Source: Micromonosporaceae bacterium
GTDB lineage: Bacteria > Actinomycetota > Actinomycetes > Mycobacteriales > Micromonosporaceae
Length of the DNA: 18,131 nucleotides
Direction of reading: 5' to 3'
Assembly: GCA_019690055.1 (NCBI GenBank)
Contig: JADGGF010000030.1
Span: forward strand, 1 to 18,131
The translations under genes were made by a program, and so were the position numbers. Within the stretch, counting starts at the first letter, position 1, and each line of letters starts with the position of its first letter. Under the pieces are notes generated by a model that was not told the origin of the DNA, made no database searches, and was given only the letters and a program-made list of their open reading frames with translations. Shown here piece by piece: positions 7,717 through 14,132 of this stretch.

Positions 7717-9140
7717 CGACCCCTCCGCCTACGGCATCCGGCACCGGCCCGACCGGGCCCACCGGCCCGACCGGGCCCACTGGCCCGACGGGGCCTACCG
7801 GCCCGACTCGGTCCCCTGGTCCGGGCGCACCGACCGATCCCGCCGGTCCCGGGGCGGGCCCGGCCGGCACTCCCGGCCTCTCGCCTGTTCCCGGCCCCAC
7901 CGTTGACGCTCCACCGCTGACGGCCTTCGCGTGGCGCCACGGCCTCGTCCGCCCCGTCCACGGCCGGACCTTCGCCGGGGTCACCGGGGCGCTCGCCCGA
8001 GCGACCAACACCGATCCGGTGCTGTGGAAGGTCGTTCTCGTCGTCCTTGTCTTCTTCGGCGGCATCGGGGTGCTGATCTACCTCCTGGGCTGGCTGCTGC
8101 TGCCGGCGGAGGGTGACACGGCGACCCCCGTGGAGGCGCTCGCGGGTCGCGGGCACTCCCGGACGTCCTCGGCCCGCACGGTCTTCGGCATCGTGCTCGG
8201 CATGTTCATGCTCGCCGGCTACGTCTCCGAGCCGTTCCGGGCGACACCGTTGGTCGCCATGGTGCTGCTCGGCGGCGTCCTGCTGCTGCTCCTGCACGAC
8301 CAGTCGCGCGGACGTGGTCCGGCCCGCTCACCAGCGCCGTCAGCCACGCCGCCCGTCGCCGCACCGTCGGCCGCCCCACCGGCGGCACCGTGGGCCGTGA
8401 CGCCACCCGCGCCGCCCGGCGCGAGCGGGCCGTTCGCCCCGCAGGGACCGTTCGCGCCCCCCGGACCGCCGTCGGTCACCCCGCCACCGGCTACGGGCTG
8501 GCCGCGACCGCCCCAGCCTCGGCGACCACGCTCCCGGCTGGGCCTGCTCACGCTCTCCGTGGCGGTGCTGTTGCTCGGCGCCATGGTCGCCGCGGACCTG
8601 GCGGGCAACCCGATCCCGCCGCTGGCCTACTTCGCCGTGCCGCTGGCCGTGCTCGGCCTCGGGCTGGTCGTGGGCGCCTGGCTGGGGCGGGCGCGGTGGC
8701 TGATCCCGCTGGGCATCGTGCTGACGCTGGCGCTGGGCAGCGGCTACGTGACGCTCGGGGACGGGTACTGGGGCCGGGCCGGCATCGGGGTGATCACCCT
8801 GCAGCTCGACTCCGTCGAGGAGATCCCGGACCGCTGGCAGCGCGACATCGGGGCCGTCGAGGTCGATATGTCCGATGTGGACTTCGCTGGGACCGACACC
8901 ACCGTGGAGATCCGGGTCGGCATGGGCGGCATCCAGGTCACTCTTCCGTCCGATGTGGACGTCATGGTGGACGCCTCGGTCAATATCGGTTCGGCGACCG
9001 TCTTCGATGAGGAGTGGAACGGCCTGGGAGCCGGCTCGCGTACCGTCACCGACCTCGGCCCGGACGGCCCCGGTGGGGGTGAGTTGCACATCGTCGCCTC
9101 GGTCAACACCGGGGCGATTGAGATCTACCGTGTTCGATGA
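7710..9140 (+). CDS. PspC-toastrack (LiaF-like) membrane protein
   Basis: 476 aa from ATG 7710. The frame is open much further left, but that part is antisense to the kinase. Residues 13-33 are seven perfect Gly-Pro-Thr triplets, followed by a Pro/Gly-rich tract to about 66. A PspC domain covers about 76-134, including FAGVTGALARATNTD and the helix ending YLLGWLLLPAEGD. More helices follow at about 155-172, 181-197, 277-297, 305-324 and 329-346. A Pro/Ala-rich linker at 198-275 separates two membrane blocks. The C-terminal 115 residues (VEVDMSDVDFAG, VGMGGIQVTLPSDVDV, VNIGSATV) match the beta-rich toastrack/DUF2154 domain found at the end of LiaF. LiaF proteins restrain a LiaS-type kinase, so this protein may modulate the divergent kinase. 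Confidence 0.9.
   Translation: MTATPPPTASGTGPTGPTGPTGPTGPTGPTGPTRSPGPGAPTDPAGPGAGPAGTPGLSPVPGPTVDAPPLTAFAWRHGLVRPVHGRTFAGVTGALARATNTDPVLWKVVLVVLVFFGGIGVLIYLLGWLLLPAEGDTATPVEALAGRGHSRTSSARTVFGIVLGMFMLAGYVSEPFRATPLVAMVLLGGVLLLLLHDQSRGRGPARSPAPSATPPVAAPSAAPPAAPWAVTPPAPPGASGPFAPQGPFAPPGPPSVTPPPATGWPRPPQPRRPRSRLGLLTLSVAVLLLGAMVAADLAGNPIPPLAYFAVPLAVLGLGLVVGAWLGRARWLIPLGIVLTLALGSGYVTLGDGYWGRAGIGVITLQLDSVEEIPDRWQRDIGAVEVDMSDVDFAGTDTTVEIRVGMGGIQVTLPSDVDVMVDASVNIGSATVFDEEWNGLGAGSRTVTDLGPDGPGGGELHIVASVNTGAIEIYRVR
7746..7808 (+). repeat. In-frame tandem repeat encoding (Gly-Pro-Thr)x7
   Basis: Seven 9-bp units encode Gly-Pro-Thr, with a visible 18-bp period because GGC-CCG-ACN alternates with GGG-CCN-ACN. 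Changes between units are almost all at third codon positions, so the protein repeat rather than the DNA appears to be maintained. It lies near the N-terminus of the PspC-toastrack protein. Confidence 0.9.
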
Positions 9141-9168
9141 ATCTGCCTGACCAGCTGGGAGCCGCCGT

Positions 9169-9495
9169 ATGACAAGCCAGAATTCCGCCGACCGGACCTC
9201 CGGCCGGCACCGGACCGACTACCTGTCGCTGATCTTCGGTCTGCTCTTCCTGGCGGTCGCCGGGTGGTGGGCCGCCTCGTACTACCTGAACTGGGCGATC
9301 AGCCTGCATCTCCCCGACGCCGGGTGGGTGCTGGCCGCCGGGCTGATCCTGCTGGGGCTGATCGGCATCCTGGCGAGCCTGCGCCGCGACCGCCGGAACG
9401 GCGAACCGGAGACCACTCCGCTCGCCGTCGACGACCGGGGCACGGCCCTGGACGAGCCCACGGCGGGCGATCCGGGCGGGCATCGGCCCGAGTGA
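9169..9495 (+). CDS. Small two-TM protein in the PspC operon
   Basis: 108 aa. GGGAG at 9157-9161 precedes ATG 9169, and the gene begins 28 nt after the PspC-toastrack stop, so co-transcription is likely. It has a short polar N-terminus, two membrane helices at about 20-42 and 50-68, and a 40-residue acidic cytoplasmic-type tail. I do not recognise the family by name. The shape and position resemble LiaI-type small membrane partners of LiaF, which is inference from context. The psd start follows 27 nt after the stop. Confidence 0.82.
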   Translation: MTSQNSADRTSGRHRTDYLSLIFGLLFLAVAGWWAASYYLNWAISLHLPDAGWVLAAGLILLGLIGILASLRRDRRNGEPETTPLAVDDRGTALDEPTAGDPGGHRPE

Positions 9496-9510
9496 GTGCC
9501 GACGGGTGCC

Positions 9511-9516
9511 TATGCT
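9511..9516 (+). promoter_or_regulatory. Candidate leaderless -10 element of psd
   Basis: TATGCT fits TANNNT and lies exactly 6 nt before GTG 9523, the same geometry as at guaA. No Shine-Dalgarno sequence is visible upstream of the GTG. This supports GTG 9523 over the in-frame ATG at 9496, and suggests psd has its own promoter rather than depending only on the PspC operon. Confidence 0.5.
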
Positions 9517-9522
9517 GGTGCG

Positions 9523-10860
9523 GTGATTCCGACCGATTCAGCATCCGGCCCGTTCCGGACGTCGCCTGACCGGCCGCTCAGCGAACGCCTGGTGGCGGTC
9601 GCCGAGGCCGTCTTCGCCACGCGTGTCTCGCCGGTCGCCGCCGCCGCGCTGGTGGCGGACTTCGCTCGCCACCCGGGCCCGAAGCGCGGCCTGCTTGTCG
9701 GCGCCGGGCCGGCGTCGCCGGTGCTCACGGCGGCCATCGACGCGTTGTCGCCCGACGGCTCCCTGACCGTGGTGGCCGGGTCGGCGACCGAGGACGTACG
9801 GTCCCGGGTCCGCCATGCCGGCGCGTGGGTCGACCAGCGGGTGACGGTGGTCGAATCGCTCGCCGATGCCCCGGAGTCGGTGGACGCCGTCATCGTGGCC
9901 GAGCCGCTGACCGGCAGCGCGGACGAGACGCGGGCCCAGCTGGAGACGCTGGGCAAGCACCTCGGGCCCGGCGCCGTGCTGAGCGTGGCGGTTCCGGTGG
10001 CCCCGCTCGGGGAGCGTGCGGGCCGCGCGGTCACGCTCGGCCTGGCCGGCGGTGCGGTGGAGGAGCTCGCTCGGCAGGCGACGCTCTTCGGGGTCGGCTC
10101 CGACGTGGTCCTGCGCAGCCGGCCGCCGCTGCGCGTGCACCGGTTGCGGTACACCCCGGCCGACCCCGCGCTGGCGGAGCGCCTGGCCCCGCTGGCCCGC
10201 ACCAGCAGCGTGCGCCTGACGCCTCGGATGAACATTGACTCCTCCGGGGTGGCCGCGGCGGCCCTCTGCCTGGGCGCCGCGGCGGCGCTGCGTCGCCTCC
10301 GCCCCGGCGGGAAGCTGTGGTGGTTGCCCGCGCTCGCCGCCGCTCCGGTGGCCGCGTTCTTCCGCGATCCGCAGCGCGAGGTGCCGGCCGACCCCGCGGC
10401 GATCGTGGCGGCCAGCGACGGCAAGGTGCTCTCGGTGAAGACCGTGCGGGACGACCGGCTCGGTCCGGACGAGTTCCTCCGCATCGCGGTATTTCTGTCC
10501 GTGCTCGACGTGCACATCAACCGTTCCCCGGTCGCCGGGCGGGTGGTCGACCACTTCGTCGTGGACGGCGGCTACGCGAACGCGATGCACCCCGAGGCCG
10601 AGCACAACGTGTCGGCGTACACGGTGCTGGAGACCACCCGGGGGACGGTCGCGGTCGTGCAGCGCACCGGCCTCATCGCCCGTCGCATCGTGCAGCGCTC
10701 TCCGGTCGGTGCCCTGCTCGCCAAGGGGGAGCGGTTCGGGCTCATCCGGTTCGGTTCGCGGACGGACGTCTACCTTCCGGTCGACCGGGTCGAGCCCCTG
10801 GTGCACGTGGGCGATCGGGTCGTCGGCGGCGAGACCGTCATCGCCCGCTGGACCGCCTAG
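9523..10860 (+). CDS. psd: Phosphatidylserine decarboxylase with N-terminal methyltransferase-like domain
   Basis: 445 aa from GTG 9523. The C-terminal half (about 240-445) is a phosphatidylserine decarboxylase, converting phosphatidylserine to phosphatidylethanolamine. It shows FFRDPQREVP (279-288), DVHINRSPV with His331, HPEAEHN, and the self-cleavage site RFGSR, where Ser412 should become the pyruvoyl group. A membrane segment at about 242-280 precedes the core. Residues 20-205 are not part of a normal decarboxylase. They look like a Rossmann-type class I methyltransferase: GLLVGAGPAS at 56-65, alternating strands LTVV, VTVV and VDAVIVAEPL, then LGPGAVLSVAVP. The acidic residue expected after strand 2 is not obvious, so methyl-donor binding is uncertain. 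The gene converges with the TPR-MinD gene across 29 nt. Confidence 0.9.
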   Translation: MIPTDSASGPFRTSPDRPLSERLVAVAEAVFATRVSPVAAAALVADFARHPGPKRGLLVGAGPASPVLTAAIDALSPDGSLTVVAGSATEDVRSRVRHAGAWVDQRVTVVESLADAPESVDAVIVAEPLTGSADETRAQLETLGKHLGPGAVLSVAVPVAPLGERAGRAVTLGLAGGAVEELARQATLFGVGSDVVLRSRPPLRVHRLRYTPADPALAERLAPLARTSSVRLTPRMNIDSSGVAAAALCLGAAAALRRLRPGGKLWWLPALAAAPVAAFFRDPQREVPADPAAIVAASDGKVLSVKTVRDDRLGPDEFLRIAVFLSVLDVHINRSPVAGRVVDHFVVDGGYANAMHPEAEHNVSAYTVLETTRGTVAVVQRTGLIARRIVQRSPVGALLAKGERFGLIRFGSRTDVYLPVDRVEPLVHVGDRVVGGETVIARWTA

Positions 10861-10889
10861 AACCCTCGACCATCCGGGCCTGACGGGCG

Positions 10890-12587
10890 CTACAGCCCCT
10901 GGGCGACGGCCGCGGCGACCCGCAGCCAGGAGCGCTGGCTCGCGGGGGTGATGGCACTGGACCGGATGGTCGCCGCGACGTCGATGTGCCGGTCGTACGG
11001 TACGCGCAGCACGGCCCGGCACCGGCGGCTGAACCGGGCCTCGATTCCGTTGGCATCAAACCGGTCGGCCCGGGCACGGCCGACATCGAGATGGTTGGCG
11101 CGCGGTGGCATGGTCAGGACCACGACCGCCCGCTGCCCGTGCGCGCCGCGACCGGCGCGGTCCAGGTCGTCCAGCAGGCGCTCGGCGGCGTCGGCCGAGT
11201 CCGGGCGGGCCGAGACGGCGACCACCAACTGGTCGGTGGCGTCGAGCGCGGCCAACCAGGTCTGGGCGGCGATGTCGTTGCCGGTGTCGACGATGAGCAG
11301 TCGGTAACGACCGGCGATCGCCTGCCGGAGTGCGCGGAACTCCGCCCCGCCGAACCGCCCGCCCGGGGCCACTATGTCGTCTTTTGTCAGTACGTCGAAC
11401 AATTCCGGGTCCTGGCGCCACAGGCGGACCGACAGTTCATCTATGTTGGCATGGAAATGCGTGAGTGACTGCCGCGCGTCGCCGACCGGCGGCGCGGTCC
11501 GGGTGGCGCGGCGGGCCAGCCCGTCCGGGGTGCCGCTGGTGTCCCACACCAGCACCGACCCGCCCCGGGCCTGTCCGAACGTGAGGCCGAGCATCAGTGC
11601 CGTCACGGTCTTGCCGGAGCCCGGGCTGGGATTGACGACCGTAACCTGCCGGGTGCCGATGAGGCCACGGCGCACCGCCGCGAGCAGGTCGTCGTGCTCG
11701 ACGTGTCGCGGCCGCGGCATCAGCGACAGCACCGCCAGCGCCGCGCGCCGCGGGCCCTCCGGCTTCGCCTCGGGTGGATCCCCCGTCCGATGTCCGGAGG
11801 TGTCCCTCATCGCGGAGAGCCAGGCGTCCACCAGGGCATCGTGCGCGGCGTCGTCGTCCGGCACGGCCAGCGTGGGGCCCGTCGGCGGCCACGACCTCGC
11901 GTCGGCCGTGCAGTGGTGGTCGGGGTCGACGTCGGCGCGCGCCAGGGCGGTGATCGCGGCCATGAGGCCGTCGTCGCCCTGGGCCAGTCGCCGGGCCTGG
12001 CCGAGCAGCTCGTGACCGCGGTCGAAGTCGCCGCAGTCGCGGATCATCGCGCCGAGCCGGGCCAGCATGCGGATGCCGGTCGCGTCGTGACCGTACCGGG
12101 TCACGTATGTGTCTACAGTGGACTCCATGAGCCGGAGGGCCTCGTCGCAGCGGCCGACCCGGTGCTGGGCGGCGGCGAGGTCGGCCGCCGCGAGCAGGGT
12201 GAGCACGGCGGTCGTTCCCCGGGTCCGCTCGCTCAACGCCCAGACCGCCTCGGCCGTACGGACCGCCCCCAGCAGATCACCCGCGGCCTGCTGCGCGACC
12301 GCGAGCGCCCGCTGGGCGGACATCGCCGCCTCGTCGAACGGTCCGTGGAGCGCGCACAGTGCGCGGTAGGCGGAGGTGGCGCAGGCGACGGCGCGCCGGG
12401 GATCTCCCCGGTAGGCGGTGGCCAACGCGTACATCGTGACCAGCTGCCAGTCCTCGCTACTGGCCGACGCCGGATCCTGCTCCACCCGCACGACGGTCGG
12501 GTAGGCGGCGGCGAGCGCCTGCCGGTGGCCGCCGCGATCCAGGTGGGCCCGTACGTCGTCGAGCGTCACCTGTTCGTCGACCGCCAT
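10890..12587 (-). CDS. TPR-repeat protein fused to a MinD/ParA-like ATPase
   Basis: 565 aa. Residues 1-210 are Ala-rich paired helices (ALAAAYP, YALATAYRGD, ALAVAQQAAGDLLGAVRTAEAV, ADLAAAQHRVGRCDEALRLME) typical of tetratricopeptide repeats, which bind other proteins. A linker at 220-290 is Pro/Asp-rich. Residues 312-565 form a SIMIBI-class P-loop ATPase: Walker A NPSPGSGKT at 319-327, VWDTSGTPDG at 347-356, and LLIVDTGND at 430-438. The signature lysine of the MinD Walker A (KGG.GK) is missing; Ser occupies that area. Related ATPases occur near actinobacterial secretion and partition genes, but no such neighbour is present here. The ATG at 12587 has GAAGAT 6 nt upstream as a weak leaderless -10. 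The role is unknown. Confidence 0.87.
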   Translation of the reverse strand: MAVDEQVTLDDVRAHLDRGGHRQALAAAYPTVVRVEQDPASASSEDWQLVTMYALATAYRGDPRRAVACATSAYRALCALHGPFDEAAMSAQRALAVAQQAAGDLLGAVRTAEAVWALSERTRGTTAVLTLLAAADLAAAQHRVGRCDEALRLMESTVDTYVTRYGHDATGIRMLARLGAMIRDCGDFDRGHELLGQARRLAQGDDGLMAAITALARADVDPDHHCTADARSWPPTGPTLAVPDDDAAHDALVDAWLSAMRDTSGHRTGDPPEAKPEGPRRAALAVLSLMPRPRHVEHDDLLAAVRRGLIGTRQVTVVNPSPGSGKTVTALMLGLTFGQARGGSVLVWDTSGTPDGLARRATRTAPPVGDARQSLTHFHANIDELSVRLWRQDPELFDVLTKDDIVAPGGRFGGAEFRALRQAIAGRYRLLIVDTGNDIAAQTWLAALDATDQLVVAVSARPDSADAAERLLDDLDRAGRGAHGQRAVVVLTMPPRANHLDVGRARADRFDANGIEARFSRRCRAVLRVPYDRHIDVAATIRSSAITPASQRSWLRVAAAVAQGL

Positions 12588-12614
12588 GCCCCCATCTTCG
12601 AGCGCTGCGCCGAG

Positions 12615-12641
12615 ACCACGATCAGAAAGCCGACTCGTGGT
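12615..12641 (-). terminator. Hairpin between the PIG-L and TPR-MinD genes
   Basis: ACCACGA at 12615-12621 and TCGTGGT at 12635-12641 form a 7-bp perfect stem with a 13-nt loop, inside the 74-nt gap after the PIG-L stop. It could separate PIG-L transcription from the TPR-MinD gene. There is no clear T-tract. Confidence 0.35.
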
Positions 12642-12661
12642 TGCTGCGCGTGAAGATAGCG

Positions 12662-13402
12662 CTACTCGGTGCGAATGATGGTGAACGCCTCGGCGAGGTG
12701 CCCCTCGGGCAGGCCGGCGTCGCGGGCGAGGGCCGCCATGCGACCGCGTAGGATGCCGGCGAGATCATCAATGTGCTGGGTCTGCGTGACGTGGCGCTTC
12801 AGCGCGGCCAGCTTGATGTCGAACGTGTCGGTCACGTCCACCACGTGGTCGGGGTTCGGGCCGCCGGAGTACCAGACCTCCCGCACCACCCAGGGCTGCA
12901 GGCCCTCCTCGGCGAGCAGCTCCGGGAAGGCGAAGGGGTTGCGGGCGTCGGGGTAGACCGCGCAGGTGGTTGCCTCGCCCACGGCGAGATGGTCCGGGTG
13001 GCTCGGCCCGGCGAGGCGGTCCCAGCGGCGCAGGGGCGAGTTGGTGAGGATCCGGTCGGGCCGGAACCGGCGGATGGCCCGGGTGATGTCGCGCCGCAGC
13101 TCGATGGTCGGGGTGAGGTACCCGTCGCGGTAGCCGTCCAGGAACTCGACCTCGGTCACGCCGACCTCGGCCGCAGCGGCGCGCTGCTCGGCCTCCCGCA
13201 GGATCGGCATCTGCTCGCGGGGCGTGTCGTCGAACCCGCCCGAGTCGCCCCGGGTCACGATCAGGTACGCGACCGTGAGCCCGTCGGCGACCCACTTGGC
13301 CACGGTCCCGCCGGAGCCGAAGTCGACGTCGTCGGGGTGGGCGAAGATCCCGAGCACTCGCGTGACGTCGGGCAGGGGTGGTGCCGAGGGTGGAAAGGTC
13401 AT
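12662..13402 (-). CDS. PIG-L family deacetylase
   Basis: 246 aa. PIG-L/LmbE enzymes are zinc-dependent deacetylases of N-acetylglucosamine-type substrates; in actinomycetes they include MshB and Mca of mycothiol metabolism. The zinc and catalytic motif AHPDD is at 21-25 and continues VDFGSGG, where MshB-type enzymes have Glu right after AHPDD. The second zinc motif HPDH is at 135-138. The length fits the small subfamily. The substrate cannot be assigned; the AHPDDVDFG form argues against calling it MshB. The start is supported by TACGAT 7 nt before the ATG. It lies 54 nt downstream of chorismate mutase on the same strand. Confidence 0.92.
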   Translation of the reverse strand: MTFPPSAPPLPDVTRVLGIFAHPDDVDFGSGGTVAKWVADGLTVAYLIVTRGDSGGFDDTPREQMPILREAEQRAAAAEVGVTEVEFLDGYRDGYLTPTIELRRDITRAIRRFRPDRILTNSPLRRWDRLAGPSHPDHLAVGEATTCAVYPDARNPFAFPELLAEEGLQPWVVREVWYSGGPNPDHVVDVTDTFDIKLAALKRHVTQTQHIDDLAGILRGRMAALARDAGLPEGHLAEAFTIIRTE

Positions 13403-13409
13403 GGTCTTG

Positions 13410-13415
13410 ATCGTA
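13410..13415 (-). promoter_or_regulatory. Candidate leaderless -10 element of the PIG-L gene
   Basis: On the minus strand TACGAT fits TANNNT and ends 7 nt before the ATG at 13402. No Shine-Dalgarno sequence is visible in this interval. The gene may thus be transcribed without a leader, separately from chorismate mutase. Confidence 0.45.
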
Positions 13416-13456
13416 CGGATTGCCGAGCCGTGGCCAGCGTCGGCGAAGCGCAGGCC

Positions 13457-13783
13457 TCAGACCAGCTTGCCGCGGCCGGCGCGCAGGAGCAGCAGGGCGA
13501 GCTGGGTGCCGTCGGACCCGAGCGCCTCACGGAACCGGTGGAGGATCTCCTGCTCGCGCGCCAGGACCAGGCGCGTGCCCCCGGCCGCGACCCGGGTCTG
13601 GCCGACCTCGTGGGAGATGGCCGCGCGTTCGCGCCAGAGTTCGATCAGCTTTTGATCGATTTCATCGAGTCGCCGGCGTAGCGCCGCGATGCGCTCCTCG
13701 GCGCTGGCGTTCTCGGGGCTGGCGGGGACTCCGGTGCTCGTCCGGCTGGCCGTACCGGTGGGGCTCGCGGTGGCGGTGGTCAT
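13457..13783 (-). CDS. Chorismate mutase, AroQ type
   Basis: 108 aa from ATG 13783; an in-frame extension to 13849 lacks support. The enzyme turns chorismate into prephenate, the entry to phenylalanine and tyrosine synthesis. The all-helical AroQ fold is visible: ERIAALRRRLDEIDQKLIEL (30-49), RERAAISHEVGQTR (51-64) and LVLAREQEILHRF (72-84), carrying the usual active-site Arg and Glu positions. The actinobacterial ending LLLLRAGRG is present. The first 28 residues are Thr/Ser/Ala-rich and probably disordered. AAGGAG 6 nt upstream fixes the start. The leader contains competing hairpins, described separately, that suggest attenuation control. Confidence 0.93.
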   Translation of the reverse strand: MTTATASPTGTASRTSTGVPASPENASAEERIAALRRRLDEIDQKLIELWRERAAISHEVGQTRVAAGGTRLVLAREQEILHRFREALGSDGTQLALLLLRAGRGKLV

Positions 13784-13789
13784 CGTGTG

Positions 13790-13795
13790 CTCCTT
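13790..13795 (-). promoter_or_regulatory. Ribosome binding site of chorismate mutase
   Basis: AAGGAG on the minus strand, 6 nt before ATG 13783. It decides this start over the upstream in-frame ATG at 13849. Confidence 0.8.
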
Positions 13796-13832
13796 GTGGC
13801 GTTCTGGCTCGGTAGCTCTTGGGCTCGGGCCT

Positions 13833-13876
13833 GGCCCCGGAACACACAACAGCCCCGGAGCCGTGAGCCCGGGGCC
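13833..13876 (-). promoter_or_regulatory. Attenuator-like competing hairpins before chorismate mutase
   Basis: Read on the minus strand, arm A (GGCCCCGG, 13876-13869) can pair with arm B (CCGGGGC, 13858-13852) across a 10-nt loop. It can also pair with arm C (CCGGGGCC, 13840-13833). The A:B stem is followed by TGTTGTGTGTT, a T-rich stretch unusual in this GC-rich sequence, so A:B looks like an intrinsic terminator and A:C like its alternative. The region lies 50-93 nt before the chorismate mutase ATG. Attenuation is common for aromatic amino acid genes. No well-initiated leader peptide rich in Phe or Tyr codons was found in the likely transcript. Confidence 0.45.
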
Positions 13877-13933
13877 TTGTCAGGTCTTGGTAGTTCAGGC
13901 GCGACCTACGGCTGCCGGACTCCCGGTGCCGTA

Positions 13934-13939
13934 AAAGTA
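13934..13939 (-). promoter_or_regulatory. Candidate -10 element for chorismate mutase
   Basis: On the minus strand TACTTT (TANNNT) lies in a locally AT-rich patch (13931-13944) within GC-rich DNA. CGTGCA, 16 nt upstream, is a poor -35. Transcription would start near 13927 and give a leader of about 143 nt containing the competing hairpins. Confidence 0.35.
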
Positions 13940-14035
13940 AAATCGGGTCGCGTACTGCACGGCGTCGAGTATGCCATGACGGCGGCCGTGGCAACACCCC
14001 GTCTGTCGAATCCGGGGTTTGTCGGTTCACCGGCA

Positions 14036-14041
14036 TACACT
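14036..14041 (+). promoter_or_regulatory. Candidate -10 element before the pcrA leader ORF
   Basis: TACACT (TANNNT) is followed by 7 nt and an ATG at 14049. The geometry matches the leaderless elements elsewhere in the window. It would place the pcrA transcript start at about 14048-14049, excluding the longer pcrA starts at 13787 and 13976. Confidence 0.45.
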
Positions 14042-14048
14042 CGCCGCG

Positions 14049-14132
14049 ATGACAGTGCCTTCCCGCCGTTGCCCTTCCCGCGCCTGGTCTTCCCGCCCCT
14101 GCACGTCCCGTCTTCGGGTGGGCCGCTCGTGA
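14049..14132 (+). CDS. Possible 27-codon leader ORF coupled to pcrA
   Basis: The ORF begins at the ATG 7 nt after TACACT and ends in TGA at 14130-14132, whose last base is the A of the pcrA ATG (TGATG). It encodes 27 residues rich in Arg and Ser, starting MTVPSRRCPS. The composition is not that of an obvious functional peptide and partly reflects the frame shift against pcrA. The stop/start overlap suggests translational coupling. If pcrA starts further upstream, this ORF is only a shadow. Confidence 0.3.
   Translation: MTVPSRRCPSRAWSSRPCTSRLRVGRS

Noticed and set aside
9538..11022. 494-codon minus-strand ORF opposite psd
   Set aside because: Antisense shadow of psd; composition is Arg/Gly/His-rich and no motif is visible.
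13906..13977. 23-codon minus-strand ORF with Tyr and Phe codons as a leader peptide for chorismate mutase
   Set aside because: It has no ribosome binding site, and the best -10 candidate (13934-13939) lies inside it, so it would not be on the main transcript.
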